Shown here piece by piece: positions 44,850 to 52,051 of a stretch of DNA of 64,000 bases. Under the pieces are notes generated by a model. The model had not been told where the DNA came from and searched no databases. It was given only the letters and a program-made list of their open reading frames with translations. Numbering within the stretch: the first letter of the stretch is position 1; each line of letters opens with the position of its first letter. The stretch is from NCBI RefSeq assembly GCF_000783395.1, contig NZ_JSFK01000001.1, forward strand, positions 372,001 to 436,000. Reading direction: 5' to 3'. Made by a program: the position numbers and the translations under genes. Source of the stretch: Pseudomonas chlororaphis (GTDB lineage: Bacteria; Pseudomonadota; Gammaproteobacteria; Pseudomonadales; Pseudomonadaceae).

Positions 44850-45945
44850 ATGGAAATCAACCCGATCCTGAACACCATCAAGGACCTGTCCGAGCGCTCC
44901 GAAACTATTCGGGGGTATCTTTGACTACGATCAAAAGCATGAGCGTCTGACTGAAGTCAATCGCGAGCTTGAAGATCCGAGCGTCTGGAACAAACCTGAA
45001 TACGCCCAAGAGCTGGGCCGCGAGCGCGCCGCGCTGGCGCAGATCGTCGACACCCTCGACGAACTGAACGCCGGTCTGGCCGATTGCCGCGACCTGCTGG
45101 ACATGGCCGTCGAAGAAAACGACGAAGGCGCAGTGGGCGATGTCGTCGCCGAGCTGGCCCGTCTCGAGGAAAATCTGGCCAAGCTGGAATTCCGCCGCAT
45201 GTTCAGCCATGAAATGGACCCGAACAACGCCTACCTGGACATCCAGGCCGGTTCCGGCGGCACCGAAGCCCAGGACTGGGCCAACATCCTGCTGCGCATG
45301 TACCTGCGCTGGGCGGATAAACGCGGTTTCGAAGCGACCATCATGGAACTGTCGGCCGGTGAAGTCGCCGGTATCAAAGGCGCCACCGTGCACATCAAGG
45401 GCGAATACGCCTTTGGCTGGCTGCGTACCGAGATCGGTGTGCACCGTCTGGTGCGCAAGAGCCCGTTCGACTCCGGCAACCGTCGCCACACCTCGTTCTC
45501 CGCGGTTTTCGTCTCGCCAGAGATTGATGACAAGGTGGAAATCGAAATCAACCCGGCAGACCTGCGGATCGACACCTATCGTTCCTCCGGTGCCGGTGGT
45601 CAGCACGTAAACACCACTGACTCGGCCGTACGTATCACTCACGTACCGACCAACACCGTGGTCAGCTGCCAGAACGAACGTTCCCAGCACGCCAACAAGG
45701 ACACCGCCATGAAAATGCTGCGGGCCAAGTTGTACGAGCAGGAAATGCAGAAACGCAACGCCGCGTCGCAAGCGCTGGAAGACACCAAGTCCGACATCGG
45801 CTGGGGTCACCAGATTCGCTCGTACGTGCTCGATGCGTCGCGGATCAAGGATCTGCGCACCAACATCGAACGCAGCGACTGCGACAAGGTACTCGACGGC
45901 GATATCGACGAATACCTGGAAGCCAGCCTGAAATCCGGGCTGTAA
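44850..45945 (+). CDS. prfB: Peptide chain release factor 2 with programmed +1 frameshift
   Basis: RF2 terminates translation at UGA and UAA. Two frames are joined: 44850-44921 encodes [20 protein letters not shown] then RGYL and meets an in-frame TGA at 44922-44924; shifting +1 at CTT-TGA-C continues as [20 protein letters not shown] to the stop at 45945, giving 364 residues. Diagnostic RF2 parts are the SPF anticodon-like tripeptide ([11 protein letters not shown]) and the catalytic GGQ in [16 protein letters not shown]. The frameshift autoregulates RF2 level. lysS follows, as in other gammaproteobacteria. Confidence 0.96.
44910..44925 (+). promoter_or_regulatory. prfB recoding site (+1 frameshift)
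   Basis: CGGGGGTATCTTTGAC contains the G-rich internal Shine-Dalgarno-like stretch, the slippery CTT codon and the TGA-C stop context of the classical RF2 recoding signal. Confidence 0.95.
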
Positions 45946-45980
45946 AAGACGCATTACAGGATCGGCTGATTCAACCCGAT

Positions 45981-46029
45981 CCCTGTAGGAGCCAGCCTGC
46001 TGGCGATCCCCGGGCCGCAAGGCCCGGGG
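45981..46029 (+). repeat. Half REP plus GCAA-loop hairpin between prfB and lysS
   Basis: GTAGGAGCCAGCCTGCTGGCGA is a half REP-type repeat. It is followed at 46008-46029 by a perfect 9 bp stem CCCCGGGCC/GGCCCGGGG closed by a GCAA tetraloop. No T-run follows; it may be an mRNA processing or stability element within a prfB-lysS transcript. Confidence 0.55.
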
Positions 46030-46058
46030 GCAACGAACCTGATGGAATATCTAAAGAC

Positions 46059-47561
46059 ATGAGCGACCAACAACTCGACCCGCAAGCCCTGCAACAGGAA
46101 GAAAACTCCCTGATCGCGCTGCGCAAGGAAAAGCTGGCTGCCGAGCGCGCCAAGGGCAATGCCTTCCCGAACGACTTCCGCCGCGAAAACTACTGCGATG
46201 CACTGCAGAAACAGTACGCGGACAAGACCAAGGAAGAGCTGGCAGAGGCTGCAATCCCGGTCAAGGTTGCCGGTCGCATCATGCTCAACCGTGGCTCGTT
46301 CATGGTGATTCAGGACATGACCGGTCGCATCCAGGTCTACGTCAACCGTAAAACCCTGTCGGAAGACACCCTGGCCGCGGTGAAAACCTGGGACATGGGC
46401 GACATCATCGCTGCCGAAGGTACCTTGGCGCGTTCCGGCAAGGGCGACCTGTATGTTGAAATGACCAGCGTGCGTCTGCTGACCAAATCGCTGCGCCCGC
46501 TGCCGGACAAGCACCACGGCCTGACTGACACCGAACAGCGCTACCGTCAGCGCTACGTTGACCTGATCGTCAACGAAGACGTGCGTCAGACCTTCCGCGT
46601 ACGTTCGCAAGTGATCGCGCACATCCGCAGCTTCCTGATGAAGCGCGACTTCCTCGAAGTCGAAACGCCGATGCTGCAGACCATTCCGGGCGGCGCTGCG
46701 GCCAAGCCGTTCGAAACCCACCACAACGCGCTGGACATGGAAATGTTCCTGCGTATCGCACCAGAGCTGTATCTGAAGCGTCTGGTGGTCGGTGGTTTTG
46801 AAAAGGTCTTCGAGATCAACCGCAACTTCCGTAACGAAGGCGTTTCGACTCGTCACAACCCGGAATTCACCATGTTGGAGTTCTACCAGGCGTACGCCGA
46901 CTATGAAGACAACATGGACCTGACCGAAGAACTGTTCCGTGAACTGGCGCAGCTGGTGCTGGGCAGCACCGATGTGCCCTACGGCGACAAGGTATTCCAC
47001 TTCGGCGAGCCGTTCGTGCGTCTGTCGGTTTTCGACTCGATCCTCAAGTACAACCCTGAGCTGACTGCCGATGATCTGAACGACATCGACAAGGCCCGCG
47101 CCATCGCCAAGAAGGCCGGCGCCAAGGTGCTGGGCTTCGAAGGTCTGGGCAAGCTGCAGGTGATGATTTTCGAAGAGCTGGTCGAGCACAAGCTGGAACA
47201 GCCGCACTTCATTACTCAGTACCCGTTCGAAGTGTCGCCGCTGGCCCGTCGCAACGACGACAACCCGAACGTCACCGACCGTTTCGAGCTGTTCATCGGT
47301 GGCCGTGAAATCGCCAACGCCTACTCCGAGTTGAACGACGCGGAAGACCAGGCCGAGCGCTTCATGGCGCAGGTGGCCGACAAGGACGCCGGCGACGACG
47401 AAGCCATGCACTACGACGCCGACTTCGTGCGCGCGCTGGAGTACGGCATGCCGCCAACGGCCGGTGAAGGCATCGGCATCGATCGTCTGGTGATGTTGTT
47501 GACCAACTCGCCGTCGATCCGCGATGTGATCCTGTTCCCGCACATGCGACCGCAAGCGTAA
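46059..47561 (+). CDS. lysS: Lysyl-tRNA synthetase, class II
   Basis: A 500-residue class II lysyl-tRNA synthetase that charges tRNA-Lys. An N-terminal OB-fold anticodon domain covers about 60-165 ([20 protein letters not shown]), then the catalytic core with motif 1 ([20 protein letters not shown]), motif 2 ([20 protein letters not shown]) and motif 3 ([20 protein letters not shown]). All are intact. It is followed by a strong terminator. Confidence 0.97.
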   Translation: MSDQQLDPQALQQEENSLIALRKEKLAAERAKGNAFPNDFRRENYCDALQKQYADKTKEELAEAAIPVKVAGRIMLNRGSFMVIQDMTGRIQVYVNRKTLSEDTLAAVKTWDMGDIIAAEGTLARSGKGDLYVEMTSVRLLTKSLRPLPDKHHGLTDTEQRYRQRYVDLIVNEDVRQTFRVRSQVIAHIRSFLMKRDFLEVETPMLQTIPGGAAAKPFETHHNALDMEMFLRIAPELYLKRLVVGGFEKVFEINRNFRNEGVSTRHNPEFTMLEFYQAYADYEDNMDLTEELFRELAQLVLGSTDVPYGDKVFHFGEPFVRLSVFDSILKYNPELTADDLNDIDKARAIAKKAGAKVLGFEGLGKLQVMIFEELVEHKLEQPHFITQYPFEVSPLARRNDDNPNVTDRFELFIGGREIANAYSELNDAEDQAERFMAQVADKDAGDDEAMHYDADFVRALEYGMPPTAGEGIGIDRLVMLLTNSPSIRDVILFPHMRPQA

Positions 47562-47573
47562 ACGTTTCAGTTA

Positions 47574-47602
47574 AAAAGCCGCCTAAAACAGGCGGCTTTT
47601 TA
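47574..47602 (+). terminator. Intrinsic terminator of prfB-lysS
   Basis: The stem AAAAGCCGCCT/AGGCGGCTTTT with a short AAAAC loop region and T-run follows the lysS stop by 12 bases. Confidence 0.92.
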
Positions 47603-47666
47603 TTGCCTGTCTGGTACAAATGTATCAATTGGTTAATTTTGCAATAGCAGAGGAAGTTCTGTCGTG

Positions 47667-48380
47667 ATGGGTGCAATAGCTCAAGAGGGTGCAGCGGGTA
47701 TCGCCACTGCGGTCGCTGAAAGTGTTCAGTACCAGGGTCGCAAGGCCAGCCGACAGGGCAGTGAGCAGCGTCGACAGGACATTCTCGATGCAGCGATGCG
47801 TATTGTCGTGCGTGACGGCGTACGTGCCGTGCGCCACCGCGCAGTGGCTGCCGAGGCCGGTGTGCCGTTGTCGGCGACCACCTACTACTTCAAGGACATC
47901 GATGACCTGCTCACCGATACCTTCGCCCAATATGTCGAGCGCAGTGCGGCATACATGGCCAAGCTGTGGATCAACAATGAAGGTCTATTGCGTGACATGG
48001 TCGTCAGTGGTGATGGTAGTCCGGAGTCGCGCTCGCAACTGGCTGACGACATTGCGCGGTTGATGGCCGACTACGTGCATCGGCAATTGGTTAACCGCCG
48101 CGAGCATTTGATGGCCGAGCAGGCGTTCCGTCAGGAGGCGCTGCTCAATCCGCGTCTGGCAATTCTGGTGCGCTCGCATCAGCAGATTCTGTTGCAGGGC
48201 ACCTGCCAGTTGTTTCAGGTATTGGGCTCGCGTGAACCGCAGCAAGATGCCAAGGTGTTGACGGCGATTATCGGACGGATGGAATATCAGGGCCTGCTCA
48301 ACGATGCCGAGCCTTTGGCCGAAGAAGACATGCTTGGCATTCTGACGCGGTATATGCATCTGGTGCTCGCGTCGGTCTGA
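47667..48380 (+). CDS. TetR family transcriptional regulator
   Basis: A 237-residue TetR regulator with an unusually long N-terminal lead (about 35 residues) before the helix-turn-helix (RRQDILDAAMRIVVRDGVRA, AVAAEAGVPLSATTYYFKDI). The C-terminal ligand domain is of average length. It is the syntenic counterpart of the TetR gene next to lysS in P. aeruginosa; target genes and ligand are unknown. GAGGAAG lies ahead of GTG-ATG at 47664/47667; the ATG is taken as start. Confidence 0.87.
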   Translation: MGAIAQEGAAGIATAVAESVQYQGRKASRQGSEQRRQDILDAAMRIVVRDGVRAVRHRAVAAEAGVPLSATTYYFKDIDDLLTDTFAQYVERSAAYMAKLWINNEGLLRDMVVSGDGSPESRSQLADDIARLMADYVHRQLVNRREHLMAEQAFRQEALLNPRLAILVRSHQQILLQGTCQLFQVLGSREPQQDAKVLTAIIGRMEYQGLLNDAEPLAEEDMLGILTRYMHLVLASV

Positions 48381-48386
48381 CCACAA

Positions 48387-48497
48387 GATCGTTCCCACGC
48401 TCTGCGTGGGAATGCCGCCGGGGACGCTCCGCGTACCTTCGTCGACATGACGCAGAGCGTCAGTGGATGCATTCCCACGCAGAGCGTGGGAACGATC
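48387..48497. repeat. Inverted repeat element, GATCGTTCCCACGCTCTGCG type
   Basis: The terminal sequence GATCGTTCCCACGCTCTGCG and its complement enclose about 60 bases that contain a second inverted pair (GACGCTCCGCGT and ACGCAGAGCGTC). This is a common Pseudomonas intergenic element distinct from the GCGAGC-type REPs. Confidence 0.8.
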
Positions 48498-48537
48498 GAT
48501 CACCATGAGGGCGGCCAATGTTCATAGGGAGTATTGA

Positions 48538-49092
48538 ATGAAAGCCTGGCGTGGCGTGCTGATCGCCTTGTCGTTCCTGCTGCTCAGTGGCTGTCTGGTG
48601 ACCTTCAAGGAGCCGCTGACCACCAGTGACCCGGCGCCCAAGGGCTTGCTCGGCAAATGGTCGAGCACCAATGCCTGGGGTGAGCCGATGAACCTTGAAC
48701 TGACGCGCCTGGGCAACGATCGCTATCAGGCCGTCACGTACTTCAAGGCCAAGCCCCGCGAACGCGAAGCCTATCCGTTCACCGTGTCGCGCCACGGCAG
48801 CCGCTGGTATCTGTCGGCGAAAGTCCCGGCGCAGTACGGTGGCCACTTCACCATCGCCGGTTTCGAACTCACCGACAAACACGAACTGGTGGTCTACAAC
48901 CTCGATCTCGAACAGATCAATCAAGCGATCAAGCAAAAAGCCCTCGACGGTCAGGCCTTCCAGACCGACGATGGCGACGGCGTGCACGTCGACAGCAACC
49001 TCGACAAGGTCTTTGCTTACCTCGACGATCCGGCCAATTCCGATGTCTTTGTCGAAGCCGTGCGCTACCAGCGCCAGGCCCGCGCCCAATAA
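48538..49092 (+). CDS. Putative lipoprotein, 184 residues
   Basis: A predicted lipoprotein: signal MKAWRGVLIALSFLLLSGC with the lipobox LLSGC and Cys19 (lipidated). The mature part starts LVTFKEPLTTSDPAPKG and includes a beta-rich lipocalin-like stretch (LLGKWSSTNAWGEPMNLEL; DRYQAVTYFKAK). I cannot name a family with confidence. It precedes the DUF1704 gene by 33 bases and may be co-transcribed with it. Confidence 0.75.
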   Translation: MKAWRGVLIALSFLLLSGCLVTFKEPLTTSDPAPKGLLGKWSSTNAWGEPMNLELTRLGNDRYQAVTYFKAKPREREAYPFTVSRHGSRWYLSAKVPAQYGGHFTIAGFELTDKHELVVYNLDLEQINQAIKQKALDGQAFQTDDGDGVHVDSNLDKVFAYLDDPANSDVFVEAVRYQRQARAQ

Positions 49093-49125
49093 TTCACTAC
49101 GTCAGGTTTTCTACAGGAGTTTCGG

Positions 49126-50403
49126 GTGGACGATTACCAGCAGTCGATACGCATATTGTCCGACCGCATTGTGCTGGCGCAGACACCGATCCGTGTGCTC
49201 GACGCGGTCAAGTGGGACGAGAACATCCGCAAGGGTTTCCTCAAGGCCAAAGGCAAGGAAATGCCGGCGGTGGATCGTGACTACTACCTCAATCGACCAC
49301 TGAGTTTCGATTCGAGCAAGGTCAAACTGGAATTCCAGAACATCGAGCGTGACATCACCCGTCAGCTCGGCCAGTTCAACCCGGTCGGGCAGATCATGCG
49401 GCGCATGTGCAAGGAATACCGCATGGTGGTGCGCATGCTCGAAGCGCGCGGCACCGAGGATTTCGGCCTGATCTCGCAAGAGCTGTACGGCGCCGCTTCT
49501 GATGCCTTCCACGCCGGCGACCCGACCCTGGCCGACCTCGGCCTGATGATGTCCGACTACCTGAACAACATCGATGGCCGTGGCGATCTGAAGGACGAAC
49601 CGAAGATCCTCACCGCCAAGGACGCCGTGCATCTGCTGCAAACCCGTCTGAACAAGGTGTTCGGCGAGGCCGAGGAAACCATTCGCGTGTTCGAGTCCGA
49701 CGGCATCGTTGCCGACGCGGCGGCCGGCGCCGACTACATCAAGATCCGCACCGATGCGATGTTCAACGATCGCGACGTGCGCGCGCTGGAAGTCCACGAA
49801 GGCCTGGTCCACGTCGGCACTACGCTCAACGGTTTGAACCAGCCGATCTGCACCTTCCTGTCCAAAGGCCCGCCGTCCTCGACGGTGACCCAGGAAGGCC
49901 TGGCGATCCTGATGGAAATCATCACCTTCGCCTCCTACCCGAGTCGCCTGCGCAAATTGACCAACCGCACCCGCGCCATTCATATGGTCGAGGAGGGCGC
50001 GGACTTCTTGCAGATCTTCGAGTTCTTCCGTGAGCAGGGCTTCGAGATGGCGGAAAGCTACGGCAACGCCAGTCGCGTTTTCCGTGGATCGACGCCGACC
50101 GGTCTGCCATTCACCAAAGACTTGTCCTACCTCAAGGGCTTTATCATGGTTTACAACTACATTCAGTTGGCCGTGCGTAAAGGCAAGCTTGAACAGATTC
50201 CGTTGTTGTTCTGCGGCAAGACCACGCTGGAAGACATGCGTACCTTGCGTCAGTTGGTGGATGAAGGGCTGGTGGTGGCGCCGAAATACTTGCCGGATCA
50301 GTTCCGCGATTTGAATGCGTTGTCGGCGTGGATGTGCTTCTCCAACTTCCTCAACCATTTGAGCCTGGACCGGATCGAAGCGGATTACTCCAACATCCTT
50401 TAA
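49126..50403 (+). CDS. DUF1704 / QEGLA-motif protein, possible metallopeptidase
   Basis: A 425-residue protein of the family named flavohemoglobin expression-modulating QEGLA motif protein (DUF1704). The signature TQEGLAILMEII and a zinc-binding-like HEGLVH (HExxxH) in ALEVHEGLVHVGT are visible. Relatives of this family include vertebrate MATCAP-type tyrosine carboxypeptidases, which use HExxxH; this is family knowledge, not proof of activity. The start is the GTG at 49126 behind CAGGAG. It is downstream of a lipoprotein gene. Confidence 0.85.
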   Translation: MDDYQQSIRILSDRIVLAQTPIRVLDAVKWDENIRKGFLKAKGKEMPAVDRDYYLNRPLSFDSSKVKLEFQNIERDITRQLGQFNPVGQIMRRMCKEYRMVVRMLEARGTEDFGLISQELYGAASDAFHAGDPTLADLGLMMSDYLNNIDGRGDLKDEPKILTAKDAVHLLQTRLNKVFGEAEETIRVFESDGIVADAAAGADYIKIRTDAMFNDRDVRALEVHEGLVHVGTTLNGLNQPICTFLSKGPPSSTVTQEGLAILMEIITFASYPSRLRKLTNRTRAIHMVEEGADFLQIFEFFREQGFEMAESYGNASRVFRGSTPTGLPFTKDLSYLKGFIMVYNYIQLAVRKGKLEQIPLLFCGKTTLEDMRTLRQLVDEGLVVAPKYLPDQFRDLNALSAWMCFSNFLNHLSLDRIEADYSNIL

Positions 50404-50416
50404 CCCAAACACAATC

Positions 50417-50512
50417 CCCTGTGGGAGCTGGCTTGCCAGCGATTGTATTCTGTCAGTCAATATTAATGTTGGCTGACCCACCGCCATCGCTGGCAAGCCA
50501 GCTCCCACAGGG
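50417..50512. repeat. REP doublet, GCTGGCAAGCCAGCTCCCAC type
   Basis: An inverted pair from CCCTGTGGGAGCTGGCTTG to CAAGCCAGCTCCCACAGGG, after the DUF1704 gene. Confidence 0.85.
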
Positions 50513-50569
50513 TTATTTGTTTTTCTCTGAATCGTTTGTTTGCCAATTTCCTTCGCGAGGTTTCACCGG

Positions 50570-51475
50570 ATGAGAATCCTCGGCATTTTCTGCCTGCTCC
50601 TGACTCTCGGCGGTTGCAGTTCGCTGTTGTTCTACCCCGAGCCGGGCCAGATCTTTACCCCGGAAAAAGCCAAGCTCGAATACCGGACGGTAACTTTGGT
50701 TACCGCTGATGGCTTGAAGCTCAACGCCTGGTGGCTACCGGCGAAACCCGGTGTCGAAGTCAAAGGCACCGTCCTGCACCTGCACGGCAACGGCGGTAAC
50801 CTGCCGATGCACCTCGGTGGCAGTTGGTGGCTGCCGAAAAACGGCTATCAAGTGCTGCTGGTCGACTATCGCGGGTATGGCTTGTCCGAGGGCGAGCCGA
50901 GTTTGCCGGCGATCTATCAGGACATCGACGCCGCGTTCGCCTGGCTCGACAAGGCGCTGGAAGTCAAAGGTAAACCGCTGGTGCTGCTCGGTCAGAGCCT
51001 TGGCGGTTCGATGGCCGTGCATTGGCTGGTGCAGCATCCCGAGCGGCAGAAGCAACTGAAAGCGCTGGTGCTCGACGGCGTGCCCGCCAGCTATCGCAGC
51101 GTTGGCCAATACGCGCTCAGTACCTCGTGGCTGACCTGGCCATTTCAGGTGCCGCTGTCGTGGCTGGTACCGGACGGCGACAGCGCAATTAATTCAATGC
51201 CGCAACTCAACGGCGTGCCGAAGCTGATTTTCCACAGCATCGACGATCCACTGGTGCCGCTGTCCAACGGCATCCGTCTGTATCAAGCTGCGCCGCCACC
51301 GCGCGTGCTGCAACTGACCCGCGGCGGTCATGTGCAGACCTTCGGCGACCCGGTCTGGCGCCAAGTCATGCTGCGCTACCTCGACGATCCCGAGCATTTC
51401 AACGGCCTGCGCCGCCTCGGCGAAATCCCCAATTACCCGACACCCCCGAATTCTGAAGATGAGAGCCCGCAATGA
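50570..51475 (+). CDS. Alpha/beta-hydrolase lipoprotein
   Basis: A 301-residue alpha/beta hydrolase anchored as a lipoprotein (MRILGIFCLLLTLGGC, lipobox LGGC). The nucleophile elbow is LLGQSLGGSMAVH (Ser in GxSxG), the oxyanion region HLHGNGGNLPMH and a late His in TRGGHVQTFGD complete a hydrolase set; the acid is probably in HSIDDPLVPLSNG. Family resemblance is to the YqiA/BAAT-like (Bem46-type) group. Substrate unknown. The start at 50570 has GCGAGG ahead; ten upstream codons are excluded because the lipobox needs this start. The next gene overlaps by four bases. Confidence 0.86.
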   Translation: MRILGIFCLLLTLGGCSSLLFYPEPGQIFTPEKAKLEYRTVTLVTADGLKLNAWWLPAKPGVEVKGTVLHLHGNGGNLPMHLGGSWWLPKNGYQVLLVDYRGYGLSEGEPSLPAIYQDIDAAFAWLDKALEVKGKPLVLLGQSLGGSMAVHWLVQHPERQKQLKALVLDGVPASYRSVGQYALSTSWLTWPFQVPLSWLVPDGDSAINSMPQLNGVPKLIFHSIDDPLVPLSNGIRLYQAAPPPRVLQLTRGGHVQTFGDPVWRQVMLRYLDDPEHFNGLRRLGEIPNYPTPPNSEDESPQ

Positions 51476-51801
51476 GTGAAGAACGTAACGCCATCCCGTT
51501 GATCATCACCGGTATCTGCAGCATCCTCGGCACCGTCGGGGCGCTGTGGTACTACGGCTACCTGCATTTCGCCAAACCCGAGGATGCGTTGCTGCTCAAT
51601 GAATTCACCATGCTCAAGACCGTGCCCGGCGAAGACTACAAAGTCTCGCTGGACCCGGCGCCGCAGGTGGCGCAGTGCATCGATGGCGTGCTGGTGTTGT
51701 TTGATACCGAGCAGAAAGGCCTGACCGGCGTATTGATCAACGCGCAGAAAAAAGCAGTACGTTGCATGGGCGAAGAGACCCCGCAGAAGCTGGAGGAGTG
51801 A
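51472..51801 (+). CDS. Small membrane-anchored hypothetical protein, 109 residues
   Basis: One predicted membrane helix near the N-terminus (IPLIITGICSILGTVGALWY) and a soluble remainder with two cysteines (VAQCIDGVLVLF; VRCMGEETPQ). It overlaps the stop of the alpha/beta hydrolase gene as ATGA, so they are probably co-expressed. I do not recognise the family. Confidence 0.7.
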   Translation: MSEERNAIPLIITGICSILGTVGALWYYGYLHFAKPEDALLLNEFTMLKTVPGEDYKVSLDPAPQVAQCIDGVLVLFDTEQKGLTGVLINAQKKAVRCMGEETPQKLEE

Positions 51802-51817
51802 TTCTGCAGGTTCAGCC

Positions 51818-51990
51818 CTCACCCTAACCCTCTCCCAGAGGGAGAGGGGACTGACCGAGTTGTCTTTCGCTATTCACCGACCTGAAAGAGAGTGTCGACT
51901 ATGGATTCCGCGAAGCAACTTCAGGCCGATGCAGTAACTGAACATCCCCCATTCGGCTCCCTCTCCCTCGGGAGAGGGCTGGGGTGAGGG
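51818..51990. repeat. CTCACCC...GGGTGAGGG element, about 170 bp
   Basis: The element begins CTCACCCTAACCCTCTCCC and ends GAGAGGGCTGGGGTGAGGG. Interior words (GTCGACTATGGATT, GAACATCCCCCATTC) match the element at 44543-44745. It separates the hypothetical gene from the convergent metalloprotease gene. Confidence 0.7.
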
Positions 51991-52051
51991 GCCGCCATTT
52001 CAGCTCCCACCCAAAAAGCCCCGCCATCTTTGAACGACGGACCTTCTACCG

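Noticed and set aside
45954..47555. A 533-codon minus-strand ORF antisense to lysS
   Set aside because: Antisense shadow of lysS; no start context and no recognisable domains.
48385..48500. Possible tRNA or small RNA gene suggested by the strong secondary structure
   Set aside because: The structure comes from the GATCGTTCCCACGCTC inverted repeat; no anticodon arm, CCA-type end or promoter was seen.
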